DNA from: Gaiellasilicea sp963850995
Lineage (GTDB): Bacteria; Actinomycetota; Thermoleophilia; Gaiellales; Gaiellaceae
Assembly: GCA_963850995.1 (NCBI GenBank)
Contig: CAWKNQ010000026.1
Coordinates: forward strand, 100,918-164,917
DNA: 64,000 nt
Reading direction: 5' to 3'
Of the stretch, positions 1 through 8,600 are shown one piece after another (the stretch's first letter is position 1; the number at the start of each line of letters is the position of its first letter). The position numbers and the translations under genes were made by a program. The notes under the pieces were generated by a model. That model did no database searches. It worked only from the letters and a program-made list of their open reading frames with translations, and was not told the origin of the DNA.

Positions 1-306
1 CGGCGCGAGCGGCACGCCCTGCTGCGGCTGCGCGAGCAGAAGCTCCGCGATCTCGGCGGGCTTTCCCTGGAGATGTACCGGCGCGACCGCTTCCGCGAGG
101 ACCTGCTGCTCGAGCGCTGCGCCGAGCTGATCGGGCTCGAAGCGAGGATCCACGAGCTCGACGTCCTCCTCGGCTCCGCGCGGCCGACGTCCGGCGCGCC
201 CGGGCCGGCCCGCTGCGAATGCGGCGCGCCGCTGCTCTGGGGGTCGCGCTTCTGCGCGAACTGCGGCCGACCGAGCGCTTCGCGCGCGGCCGGGGGAGCG
301 CGGTGA
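1..306 (+). CDS. Zinc-ribbon protein, C-terminal part (5' end outside window)
   Basis: The reading frame is open from the first base, so the gene begins upstream of the window. The visible part is a charged, helical segment (about residues 1-65) followed by a C-terminal zinc ribbon with CxC and CxxC pairs (CECGAPL then FCANCGRP), and it ends in a short Arg/Ala tail. The stop codon overlaps the GTG start of the next gene in a GTGA arrangement, so the two are probably co-transcribed and translationally coupled. The next gene also starts with a zinc ribbon, so the pair may act together. No enzymatic motif is visible and I do not assign a function. Confidence 0.7.
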   Translation, partial: RRERHALLRLREQKLRDLGGLSLEMYRRDRFREDLLLERCAELIGLEARIHELDVLLGSARPTSGAPGPARCECGAPLLWGSRFCANCGRPSASRAAGGAR

Positions 307-974
307 CGGAGCCTGACCGGCTCCGGTGCCAACGGTGCGGCGCAGCCGTCCTGGCAGACCAGGAGTACTGCCTCGAGTGCGGCGTCGTGCTCGGCGCACA
401 TCCCGGCGTCGTCGACCGCGCGTCTGCCCGCGTCGCCCGGCGGCACGCCTGGGCCGGCACCTGGATCCTCCCCGCCCTGCTCGGGCTGGTGGTGGCCGCG
501 CTCGGGACCGCCGCCGCGATCGCGATCTCCGGCAGCGCGGCCTCACCGACCGCCGTGTCCGTGGCGACGGGAGGGAACCTCACGGTCACCGAGACCGGCT
601 CGACGCTGACGGCCCCGGAGCCGACCGCGCCGTCACAGACGACGAAGAGTCCCCCTGCCGCAGCCACGACCGCCACCCTGCCCGCGAACCCGGCGACGGT
701 CACGTGGCCTCGCGGCCGGCGCGGCTGGACGATCGTGCTCATCTCGATGCCACAGGCGAACGGCCGCGCGGCCGCGGCCGACGAGGCAGCGGAGGCGCGT
801 AGCGGCGGCCTGCGCCGCGTCGGCGTGCTCGACTCGTCCCGCTTCGCCAGCCTCCACCCCGGCTACTACGTCGTCTTCACCGGCGTCTTCGACTCGGAGG
901 TCGAGGCCGCGAGCGCGCTGCAGCGGGCGCGCGCGGTCGTCCCCGGCGCCTATCCGCGCGAGATCGTTCCGTAG
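303..974 (+). CDS. Zinc-ribbon, single-TM protein with SPOR-like C-terminus
   Basis: I place the start at GTG 303, which overlaps the previous stop and puts the ribbon at the N-terminus (LRCQRCGAAV, then YCLECGVV). An ATG further upstream would run through the neighbouring gene. Order along about 223 residues: zinc ribbon (residues 8-30), one membrane helix (about 53-78, rich in Ala/Leu/Val), a Thr/Ser/Pro-rich linker of about 60 residues, and a C-terminal domain of about 85 residues with the GYYVVFTGVFDS pattern of SPOR-type peptidoglycan-binding folds. Probable topology is an inner-membrane anchor with the SPOR-like domain outside. The SPOR assignment rests on pattern only. Confidence 0.7.
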   Translation: MTEPDRLRCQRCGAAVLADQEYCLECGVVLGAHPGVVDRASARVARRHAWAGTWILPALLGLVVAALGTAAAIAISGSAASPTAVSVATGGNLTVTETGSTLTAPEPTAPSQTTKSPPAAATTATLPANPATVTWPRGRRGWTIVLISMPQANGRAAAADEAAEARSGGLRRVGVLDSSRFASLHPGYYVVFTGVFDSEVEAASALQRARAVVPGAYPREIVP

Positions 975-1060
975 CCTCGAGGTGTGAGTTTCGCCGCGAG
1001 TGGGCACACGCGCCCTTAACGGGGCGAATCCCCGGGCGCGCCCCCAAGCTCTGCCTACTT

Positions 1061-1101
1061 TTGTAACCGACTTTGTAACACGGCCCGGTTGTCCGTATAC
1101 T
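1061..1101 (+). promoter_or_regulatory. Sigma-70-type promoter with TTGTAAC direct repeats
   Basis: TTGTAA at 1073-1078 and TATACT at 1096-1101 are separated by exactly 17 bases and face the gene starting at 1162. The -35 box is the second of two TTGTAAC repeats set 12 bases apart (1061 and 1073), which suggests an activator or repressor site over the -35. This is one of the few AT-rich spots in the window. Confidence 0.6.
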
Positions 1102-1161
1102 CGGGGTCGACCAGTCCGGCCAGAACGATTTTCGGCCTGCTTACGGGACGAACAGGGAGCC

Positions 1162-1623
1162 ATGACCGTTCAGATGGAAGCCCAGCTGCTGCAGCTGCAG
1201 ACGTGCATGTATCAGTATTCGCGCGCGATCTACCGCTCGATCAAGGACCTGATCGACCCCTACGCGAAGCCGGCCGTGCAGCTCGAGTCGCGGCGCGCCG
1301 TGCTCGAGCAGTGCGAGCAGACGATGGAGCGGCTCGCCGCCGACCCGCACTACTTCGCGAAGCCGGACCGGGCGCTCTTCCAGGACATCCGCCGCTTCTT
1401 CCCGATCACCGTCCAGGCCCAGGTCGCCTGGGCCGTGAAGGAGGGCGTCGCCGCCGCGGTCGGCTTCATCGAGGAGCAGCTCGAGGCCGGGGCGCTCGAC
1501 GGGGGCGTCGCCCGCTGCCGCGCGACGACGCGCAAGGGCAAGCCGTGCCAGCGCACGCCGCTGCCCGAGCGCGACTACTGCCCCTCGCACCAGCACCTAG
1601 AACGTTCTCTCGCGGCTGCCTGA
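1162..1623 (+). CDS. Conserved short protein with C-terminal DUF5763-like Cys/His motif
   Basis: A 153-residue soluble protein. The N-terminal two thirds are helical and rich in Gln, Glu and Arg. The C-terminus has a CRATTRKGKPCQRTP motif followed by YCPSHQH, a C-x9-C-x11-C-x3-H pattern typical of small zinc-binding domains (DUF5763-like) seen in actinobacterial proteins. The ATG at 1162 is preceded by AGGGAG and sits 61 bases after a good promoter, which favours it over longer in-frame options starting near 1000. It is followed after one base by the WYL regulator gene, so the two may be co-transcribed. Function unknown. Confidence 0.7.
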   Translation: MTVQMEAQLLQLQTCMYQYSRAIYRSIKDLIDPYAKPAVQLESRRAVLEQCEQTMERLAADPHYFAKPDRALFQDIRRFFPITVQAQVAWAVKEGVAAAVGFIEEQLEAGALDGGVARCRATTRKGKPCQRTPLPERDYCPSHQHLERSLAAA

Positions 1624-1624
1624 G

Positions 1625-3685
1625 ATGCGCGGAAGCGAGCGGATAAGCTCGCGCTGCGTGTCGCACGACACCGACAAGCTGATCCGCCAGCTCTCGCTCG
1701 TCGCGTTCCTGATGGCGGAGCGGCGGCCGCTGACGGCGCGCGACGTCAAGGGCAACGTCGAGGGCTACTCGGAGATGTCGGACGAGGCGTTCGCCCGCCG
1801 CTACTACTCCGACCGCGCCGAGCTGATCGCGCTCGGCGTCCCCCTCCACTCCCAGCGCGACGAGTTCACCGGCGAGGAGCTCTACACCCTCCGCTCGGAG
1901 AACTACTTCCTCGACGAGCTCGAGCTGGAGGACGACGAGCTCGCGGCGCTCCAGACCGCGCTCTACATGCTCGAGGGCACCTTCGCCTACGCGGAGCCGC
2001 TGCGCCTCGCGCTCCAGAACCTCGCGCTCGGCCGCCCCGGCTTCGACGACGCGCCGACCGAGACGGCCGCCAGCGTCCAGGTTCGCGACCCGGACTACTC
2101 GCCCGAGATGGCCGGCCGGCTCTCGAAGCTGGAGTCCGCGATCTCGAAGCAGCGGACGATCAAGTTCAGCTACTGGTCGCCCCGCCGCGACGCGGTACGG
2201 GAGCGGATGGTGAATCCCTATGCGCTCCGCCGCGACCGCGGCACGTGGTACGTGGTCGGGCACGACATCGACCACGACGCCGTCCGCACCTTCCGCGTCT
2301 CCCGGATCCGAAGCGACATCCGCTTCGCGACCCGGCGCGAGCGCGACTTCCGCCGGCCGCTCGACTTCGACGTGGACGCGTACCGCGTCGGCGAGGAGTG
2401 GCAGCACGGGCCACCCGCCGGGATCGCGCGGATCGAGGTCAACGGCGACACCGCGTGGTGGGTGCACCGGACGCTGCCCGAAGCCGGGACGCTCACCGAC
2501 GGTGTCTTCGAGACCGAGTACGCCGCGATCGAGCCGCTCGCAGGCTGGGTCCTGCGCCAGAACGGGCGTGCCGTCCCGCTCGAGCCGGCCGAGCTGCGCG
2601 TGGCCTGCGCCGAGGGCTTGCGCAGGGTTCGCGAGGCCCACGAGGGCGAGCCGCCGAAGCTCGCGCGCGTGAAGGCCGTCGCAAGCGGCGGCGACGGCAG
2701 CGAACGACCTGCGCCCCCCGTCGCGCCTGAGCGCTTCGGCGTCCTCCAGGCGCTGCTCGCCCACCTGCTCGCGGCGTGCGGCGAGAGCCGCCAGGCCGAG
2801 CTCGATGCGGACGCGCTCGCGACCCGCTTCCACATTCCGCCCGACGAGCTCCAGGACCATCTCTCGCTGCTCAACCTCGTCAACTTCGGCGGCGGCTGCT
2901 ACACGGTGTACGCCCAGCTCGACGGCGACCGCGTGCGCGTCGACAAGGAGCTGTACGGCGACGTCTTCCGGCTGGCGCCGCGCCTGACGCCGCTCGAGGC
3001 GCGCGCGATCCGGCTCGCGCTCGACATCGTCGGCCCCTCGATCGCCGCCCAGGTGCACACGCCGCTCGACCGCGTGCGGCAGAAGCTCGAGGAGACGTTC
3101 GGCCAGTTCGAGGACCACCAGACCCCGGAGCAGCGCCCGCAGAGCGACGAGGAGGAGCTCGTCGCCACGCTCTCCGCTGCGCTCGAGCAGCGCCGGGTCG
3201 TGGCGATCGACTACCTGAAGGAGGGCGAGGAGACGCCGACCGAGCGGCTGATCGAGCCCTACTCCTTCGAGCGCGTGCTGCCGAACTGGATCATCCATAC
3301 CTGGGACCTGTCCTCCGGCGGCGAGCGCTCGTTCCGGCTCGACCGGATGCGCTCGGCCCGGCTCACGGACGAGCGGTTCGAGCCGCGCGTGGGCTTCGAC
3401 CCGCACTTCCTCGAGGACACGCGACCTGTGAATGTCCGCTACGCGAAGCCGATCGCGCGCTACCGCGTCGAGAAGGGTGCGGTCCGGCTCACGGACGGGT
3501 CGGCGCTCGCCACCCTGCGCGCAGGCAAGCGGGGCGACTGGCTGCTGGGCGAGATCCTCGCCGACCGCGGCGAGGCGGTCGTCGTCGAGCCGGCGGACAT
3601 CCGGCCGACGATCGCGAAGCGCGCCGCGCAGCTCCTGCGCGACCTGCGGCTTTCGCGCGTCAGGAGACCGGCAGCGTCAGCGTGA
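1625..3685 (+). CDS. pafBC: Tandem HTH-WYL transcriptional regulator (PafB-PafC fusion type)
   Basis: A 686-residue protein made of two similar halves, each with an N-terminal winged-helix region and a WYL domain. First half: HTH about residues 15-75, WYL about 175-300 with the GTWYVVGHD core. Second half: HTH about 370-430, WYL about 520-610 with the PNWIIHTWD core and FRLDRMRS. PafB and PafC are separate in mycobacteria, where they activate RecA-independent DNA-damage genes, and fused forms occur in other actinobacteria. ATG 1625 follows the previous stop by one base; GTG 1658 is an alternative start. The last 26 bases overlap the convergent histidine kinase gene. Confidence 0.8.
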   Translation: MRGSERISSRCVSHDTDKLIRQLSLVAFLMAERRPLTARDVKGNVEGYSEMSDEAFARRYYSDRAELIALGVPLHSQRDEFTGEELYTLRSENYFLDELELEDDELAALQTALYMLEGTFAYAEPLRLALQNLALGRPGFDDAPTETAASVQVRDPDYSPEMAGRLSKLESAISKQRTIKFSYWSPRRDAVRERMVNPYALRRDRGTWYVVGHDIDHDAVRTFRVSRIRSDIRFATRRERDFRRPLDFDVDAYRVGEEWQHGPPAGIARIEVNGDTAWWVHRTLPEAGTLTDGVFETEYAAIEPLAGWVLRQNGRAVPLEPAELRVACAEGLRRVREAHEGEPPKLARVKAVASGGDGSERPAPPVAPERFGVLQALLAHLLAACGESRQAELDADALATRFHIPPDELQDHLSLLNLVNFGGGCYTVYAQLDGDRVRVDKELYGDVFRLAPRLTPLEARAIRLALDIVGPSIAAQVHTPLDRVRQKLEETFGQFEDHQTPEQRPQSDEEELVATLSAALEQRRVVAIDYLKEGEETPTERLIEPYSFERVLPNWIIHTWDLSSGGERSFRLDRMRSARLTDERFEPRVGFDPHFLEDTRPVNVRYAKPIARYRVEKGAVRLTDGSALATLRAGKRGDWLLGEILADRGEAVVVEPADIRPTIAKRAAQLLRDLRLSRVRRPAASA

Positions 3686-5418
3686 AGACCGCGCCCTCGC
3701 CGGGCGCGGAGTCGACCGCAAGCGAGCCGCCGTGGGCCTCGGCGAACGAGCGCGAGAGGAAGAGACCGAGCCCCGTCCCCGGCTTGTCGGTCCCCGCGAC
3801 GCGGCCGAACTTCTCGAAGATCTGCGCCTGGTGCTCCGGCGCGATCCCCGGGCCGGTGTCGCGGACGCAGACGACGACGTGGCCATCGTCGGCGCGGGCC
3901 TCGATGTGCACCTCTCCACCCGAGTCGGAGTACTTGATCGCGTTCGAGATCAGATTGTCGACGAGCTGGCGCAGGCGCTCCGCGTCGCCGCGGACGGCGG
4001 GAAGCGCCGGCGGCAGCTCGGAGGTGAGCCGCACCTCGTCCTGGCCGACTCCGGCGGCCGCGACCGAGTCGCGCACGACGTTTGCCAGGTCGACCTCCGC
4101 GAAGGCGTAGCCGAACGTGCCGGCCTCGATGCGCGACGTGTCGAGCACGTCGCCCACGAGCGCCGAGAGCCGCGTTGTCTCGTCGGCGATCACGGCGAGG
4201 AACGACTCGCGCTGGTCGGGGCGGAGCTCGCGCCAGCGATGCTGGAGGGTGCGCGCGGAGCCGATCACCGCCGCCATCGGCGTCCGCAGCTCGTGTGAGA
4301 CGAGCGAGACGAAGTCGGCCCGCAGCGCCGAGAGGCGGCGCAGCTCTTCGACGGTGGCCCGCTCAGCCTCGTAGGTGCGAAGGTTCTGGACCGTCGTAGC
4401 CACGAGCCGGCCGAGAAGCGTGACGAGGTCGATCTCGACCTGGCTGAACGACGACGGCTCCGTCCGCGAGATCGCGAGCGCGCCGATCGAGCGGCCGCCG
4501 AGCTGGAGCGGCGCGAGCACGCGCGAGCGGACGCCGAGCGCGAGCAGATCTGCTTCCCCCGGGTACCGCAGCTCCGCGATGTCCTCGCGGTAGACGGTCC
4601 GACCCTCGCCGATGACCTGTTCGAGAACCGAGTCGGAGACGCCGATCAGGCTTCCCGGCGGCAGGTGGTCGTCCGCGCCGATTCCCGCCGTCGCGATGAC
4701 GCGCGCGGCGCCCCCCTCGACGAGCACGATCGCAGCGCGGTCGAACGGCAGTAGGCCACGCAGCTCCTGCGCGAACGCTGCGAACGCAGCGTCGAGCTCG
4801 AGCGAGGAGGAGAGGGCGCGCGCGGCGCGGCTCGTCGCCTCGAGCACGTCGACGCGGCGGCCGAGCTCGTCCCGCAGCCGCTCGGCCTCGGCGGCCCGAT
4901 TCTCGGCGTCGAATGCCTGAGTCCGCTCCATGTCCACGAGCCGGCCGACCACGCCGCCCAGCGCGAGCGCCACCAGCACGCGCACGACGAGCGCGTCGTA
5001 GCGGGCGGGGATGTCGAACTCGGTCTCGCGCCACCACTCCAGCGCGAGCAGGATCGGTAGCGTCAGCGCGCCCGCGATCAGGCCGATTCGCAGCCGGAAG
5101 AACAACGCCGCCTCGACGACGACGAGGAAGATCAGCGACCGCAGCGGCTGCCCGGGCTCCCACGCGAAGACGAACATCAGGCCGGTCGCGATCGCCGCAT
5201 CGGTGAGCACGCAGGCGGCGACGAGGTTGCGGCGGCGGCCGTGCCAGCGGTACGCGAGCACGAGCAGGACGAGCGAGGCGGCGGCCGCTACCGCGATCAG
5301 GATCCAGGCCGCCTCCTCGTAGCCCGGCGGGAAGCTGTCGCGATCGACGAAGACCTTCGCGCGCCGCGAGCAGGACGAGCCCCACGCGGACGAACGCGAG
5401 GATCCGGATCAGGCTCAT
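3660..5418 (-). CDS. GAF-domain sensor histidine kinase with frameshifted N-terminus
   Basis: From the N-terminus: hydrophobic segments making a membrane sensor, a coiled linker, a GAF domain (about 170-310), a HisKA domain with the phospho-acceptor in VSHELRTP, and a HATPase with DNLISNAIKYSD, DTGPGIA and GTGLGLF. ATG 5418 overlaps the queG stop (ATGA) and reads about 20 residues. The frame then changes near 5357-5367, inside a GC-dinucleotide run, into the frame that carries the rest. That second frame has no ATG, GTG or TTG before GTG 5261. Either one base is extra or two are missing, most simply a sequencing error. No response regulator gene lies beside it. Confidence 0.8.
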
Positions 5419-6422
5419 TCGCCGCTTCGCTCGTCGATCCTGGCGAGCGCCCAGCCCGCGTGCTCGCGCAGCACGTCGTCGTCGTCCGCGGCGTACCGGG
5501 CGACCGCCGCACGCTCGGCGGCGCCGCCCACGTTGCCCGCGGCGACGAGCGCATTCCGGCGCAGCCAGCGCGGCTCGTTGCGCGGGACGTAGAGCCGCTC
5601 GTACCGCTCGACGAGCTCCTCGCCGTCCAGCGCCAGCCACTCGACCAGGGACACGTTCGGCTCGGCACCCTCGGTGGGGGCGTCGCCTGCGCGCCGCTTC
5701 TCGATGCCCCGGTTCCAGGGACACACGTCCTGGCAGATGTCGCAGCCGTAGACGAGCGCGCCGAGCTCGCCGCGGTAGTCCTCGGGGATCGGGGCGGGCG
5801 CCTGCGTCCAGTACGAGAGGCAGCGCGTCGAGTCGAGCGTGCCCGGCTCGTCGAGCGCGCCGGTCGGGCAGGCGTCGATGCAAAGGGTGCACGAGCCGCA
5901 ACCGGCGTCGAGCGGAGCCGACGCCTCGACCTCCCGGTCTGTGACGAGAGTGCCGAGCACGACCCAGGAGCCGTGGCGTCGCGTGATCGCGAGCGTGTTC
6001 TTGCCGTAGAAGGCGACGCCCGCGCGCACGGCCCCCTCCCGGTCGACGTGGTCGTTGGCGTCGACGAGCACCCGGTAGGAGCCTCCGAGCCTGCGGCCGA
6101 GCGCGTCGAGCTTCTCCCGCAGCTCCGCGTAACGATCCGACCACGTGTAGCGCGCGAGCCGACCCTCGCCCGGCCCGGGATCGGCGCCGGGCGCGTAGTA
6201 GCAGAGCGCCGCCGAGATCACCGTGCGCGCTCCCGGAAGCAGCGTCTCCGGGTGACAGGAGACCTCGGGCCGCCGCGTCGTGAAGCCCATGTCGGCGAAG
6301 AGACCGCGCTCTTTGCGCTCGCGGATGTGCAGCTCCGTCTCCGCGTAGGGCTCGGCCGGTGCCGCGCCGATCGCGTCGAGCCCGAGCTCGGCGCCGGCGT
6401 GAACCAGCTCTGCTGCCGTCAT
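5415..6422 (-). CDS. queG: Epoxyqueuosine reductase
   Basis: QueG performs the last step of queuosine synthesis, reducing the epoxide of epoxyqueuosine in tRNA with a cobalamin and two [4Fe-4S] clusters. The cluster ligands are clear: CGSCTLCIDACPTGA and CDICQDVCPWNR. The C-terminal part resembles the HEAT-like extension of the long form. I start at ATG 6422, giving 335 residues, the usual family length; an in-frame codon at 6458 would run into the divergent gene. The gene ends in an ATGA overlap with the histidine kinase start, and it is divergent from the MDR gene with only about 15 bases between starts. Confidence 0.92.
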   Translation of the reverse strand: MTAAELVHAGAELGLDAIGAAPAEPYAETELHIRERKERGLFADMGFTTRRPEVSCHPETLLPGARTVISAALCYYAPGADPGPGEGRLARYTWSDRYAELREKLDALGRRLGGSYRVLVDANDHVDREGAVRAGVAFYGKNTLAITRRHGSWVVLGTLVTDREVEASAPLDAGCGSCTLCIDACPTGALDEPGTLDSTRCLSYWTQAPAPIPEDYRGELGALVYGCDICQDVCPWNRGIEKRRAGDAPTEGAEPNVSLVEWLALDGEELVERYERLYVPRNEPRWLRRNALVAAGNVGGAAERAAVARYAADDDDVLREHAGWALARIDERSGE

Positions 6423-6437
6423 GAGAGGATTGTGCAC

Positions 6438-7385
6438 GTGAAAGCGATCCGTATCCACGAGGACGGCGGCCCCGACGTGCTCCGCTACGAGGACGTCCCA
6501 GACCCGGTCGCAGGCCCCGGCGAGGTGCTCGTCTCCCTCCGAGCGGCGTCACTGAACCATCTCGATCTCTGGGTGCGCAAGGGCCTACCTTCGGTGCCGA
6601 AGCCGCGCATCCTCGGCGCCGACGGCGCCGGCGTCCGCGTCGACACCGGCGAGCGCGTCGTCATCAATCCCGGGCTGGAGCACGGCAACGCGATCACGGT
6701 CATCGGCGAGCACACCGACGGGACGCACTGCGAGCTGATCGCCGTGCCGGAGACGAACGTGTTCCCGCTCGACGACGCAATCGACTTCGAGACGGCGGCG
6801 GCGTTTCCGCTCGTCTTCGAGACGGCCTTCCGCATGCTCGTGACGAGGGCGCAGATCAAGGCCGGCGAGTGGGTGCTGATCTGGGGTATCGGCGGCGGCG
6901 TCGCGCTCGCCGCCTTCGAGATCGCCCGCGCGGTGGGCGCGAAGACGCTCGTGACATCAGGGTCGGACGAGAAGCTCGCACGGGCGCGCGAATGGGGCGC
7001 CGACCTGGCCGTCCCGCACGCGGACGCGGCGGCGGCGGCGAAGGAGCTCGGCGGCGTCGACCTCGTCGTCGAGACCGTCGGCGAGGCGACATGGAAGGAC
7101 TCGCTCTCGGCGGTCAAGCTCGGCGGCCGCGTCGTCGTCTGCGGCGCCACGAGCGGGCCGAACCCGCCCGCGCAGCTGCACCGCTTCTGGTGGAAGCAGC
7201 TGACGGTCTACGGCTCCACGATGGGCACGCGCGCCGACTTCCTGGCCGCCTACGAGCTCGTCCGCAGCGGCCGCGTTCGCGTGCACGTCGACTCGACCTT
7301 CCCGCTCGCGGAAGCGCGCGCCGCCCACGAGCGCCTGGAGCGCGGCGAGCAGCTCGGCAAGATCGTGCTGGCCATCCCCGGCTAA
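6438..7385 (+). CDS. Medium-chain dehydrogenase/reductase (zinc-type alcohol dehydrogenase/quinone oxidoreductase family)
   Basis: A 315-residue MDR protein with an N-terminal GroES-like fold (LNHLDLWVRKG) and a Rossmann domain with WGIGGGVAL as the nucleotide loop, followed by GAKTLVTSGSDEKLARAREWGAD, shown here only as family context in parts: the stretch after the loop fits an NADP-type MDR. The four-Cys structural zinc lobe is absent, as in quinone oxidoreductase-like members. Start is GTG 6438; GTG 6432 is also in frame and GAGAGG at 6424-6429 could serve as ribosome site. Substrate cannot be deduced. The flavin oxidoreductase gene follows 17 bases downstream. Confidence 0.85.
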   Translation: MKAIRIHEDGGPDVLRYEDVPDPVAGPGEVLVSLRAASLNHLDLWVRKGLPSVPKPRILGADGAGVRVDTGERVVINPGLEHGNAITVIGEHTDGTHCELIAVPETNVFPLDDAIDFETAAAFPLVFETAFRMLVTRAQIKAGEWVLIWGIGGGVALAAFEIARAVGAKTLVTSGSDEKLARAREWGADLAVPHADAAAAAKELGGVDLVVETVGEATWKDSLSAVKLGGRVVVCGATSGPNPPAQLHRFWWKQLTVYGSTMGTRADFLAAYELVRSGRVRVHVDSTFPLAEARAAHERLERGEQLGKIVLAIPG

Positions 7386-7402
7386 CCGGTAGCGTCAGCC
7401 AC

Positions 7403-8311
7403 GTGGCCCAGCTGCACTTCGGCCTGATCCTGCCCAACTACGGCGAGGCGCTCGGCCCCGAGCGGCTCGCGTCGGCCGCGGCAGCCGCGGAGGAAGCAGG
7501 CTTCGACTCCGGCTGGGTCACGGACCACATGATCGTGCCGCCGGAGCACGCGCCGGTGTACGGATCGATCGCGGAAGCGCTCGTGTCGCTCGGCTTTCTC
7601 GCCGCGCGGACGCAACGGCTCGAGCTCGGCGTCTCGGCGCTCGTCGTCCCGCAGCGGAACCCGCTTGTCGTGCTCAAGCAGCTGTCGACGCTCGACCTGC
7701 TCTCGGGCGGCCGCATCGTCACCGCCGTCACCGCGGGCTGGATGGAGGGTGAGTTCGAGCTCCTCGGCGCGGACTTCGAGCGCCGCGGGCGCCTGCTCGA
7801 CGAATGGCTCGACCTCGCTGCGGCCGTGTTCGAGCAGATGCCGGGACGCGTTGTCTACAAGGGCGAGTTCTTCTCGGTGGACGGCTGGCTCGCGCCGGCG
7901 CTCGTTCGCCCCGGTGGCCCCGAGCTCTGGGTGGCCGGGGTGTCGCGGGCGACAGTACGACGGGCGGCGCGTACGGGTGTCTGGCACCCGGTGGCGCTGC
8001 CGCCGGACGAGCTGCGCCCGCTGACCGCCGAGCTGCGCGAGCGACGGCAGGACAGCCGCATCGTCCTGCGCATCGGCGTCTCGCTCCGTCCTGAAAGCGA
8101 AGCGGGGCGCGACGAGCGCGGCCGCCATGCGATCGCCGGCCCGCCGGAGTGGGTCGCGGAGCGGCTCCTCGAATACGTCGAGGACGGCTGCGACGGCTTC
8201 GTCGTCAACCTCGAGTACGACCGGCCGGGCCTGGACGAGCGGGTGCTCGAGTTCGGCGAGCGGGTGGCCGCACCGCTGCGGGCAGCAGCCGCTAACCGAA
8301 GCCGAGGATGA
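7403..8311 (+). CDS. LLM-class (luciferase-like) flavin/F420-dependent oxidoreductase
   Basis: A 302-residue TIM-barrel oxidoreductase of the bacterial luciferase family. The N-terminal LHFGLILPNYG strand, the AAEEAGFDSGWVTDH helix-strand unit, the QLSTLDLLSGGR segment and the GPPEWVAERL region are typical of actinobacterial F420-dependent members, which use F420H2 or FMNH2 to reduce or oxidise varied small molecules. The start is GTG 7403; the longer open frame upstream only shadows the MDR gene. The 3' end overlaps the convergent DUF59 gene by 20 bases. Cofactor choice and substrate are not evident from sequence. Confidence 0.85.
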   Translation: MAQLHFGLILPNYGEALGPERLASAAAAAEEAGFDSGWVTDHMIVPPEHAPVYGSIAEALVSLGFLAARTQRLELGVSALVVPQRNPLVVLKQLSTLDLLSGGRIVTAVTAGWMEGEFELLGADFERRGRLLDEWLDLAAAVFEQMPGRVVYKGEFFSVDGWLAPALVRPGGPELWVAGVSRATVRRAARTGVWHPVALPPDELRPLTAELRERRQDSRIVLRIGVSLRPESEAGRDERGRHAIAGPPEWVAERLLEYVEDGCDGFVVNLEYDRPGLDERVLEFGERVAAPLRAAAANRSRG

Positions 8312-8591
8312 ACTTGGCGTCGTCGGACATCTTCTCCGGCGTCCAGGGCGGGTCGAAGGTCAGCTCGACCTCCACCTCCTCCACGCCCTCGACCGCGGCG
8401 GTCGCGTCGTGGATCGACTCCTGGATCATCGGCCCGGCCGGGCAGCCCATCGAGGTGAGCGTGTGGATCACCTTCACCTTGGGGCCCTCGATCTCGACGT
8501 CGTAGAAGAGCCCGAGCTCGACGATGTCCATTCCGAGCTCCGGGTCCTCGACTCCGTGGAGCGCGTTGACGATCTCCTCGCGGTCGACCAT
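8292..8591 (-). CDS. MIP18/DUF59 family iron-sulfur assembly protein (SufT/PaaD-like)
   Basis: A 99-residue single-domain DUF59 protein. The characteristic EDPELGMDIVELGL segment and the conserved Cys in TSMGCPAG are present, followed by VELTFDPPWTPEKMS. Family members (SufT, the N-domain of PaaD, eukaryotic MIP18) help mature Fe-S proteins. It is the last gene of the minus-strand run that begins at 12543, lying 9 bases after the GlpX-type gene, so it may be co-transcribed with the cDPG genes even though no obvious Fe-S enzyme is in that operon. Confidence 0.88.
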   Translation of the reverse strand: MVDREEIVNALHGVEDPELGMDIVELGLFYDVEIEGPKVKVIHTLTSMGCPAGPMIQESIHDATAAVEGVEEVEVELTFDPPWTPEKMSDDAKFILGFG

Positions 8592-8600
8592 GACGTCAGG

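Noticed and set aside
1466..3406. A 646-codon minus-strand open frame
   Set aside because: It is the mirror of the WYL regulator gene; its product is rich in Arg, Val, Glu and His without domain pattern, as expected from high-GC antisense frames. The same holds for long antisense frames at 24909-27209, 31459-33507 and 59774-61231.
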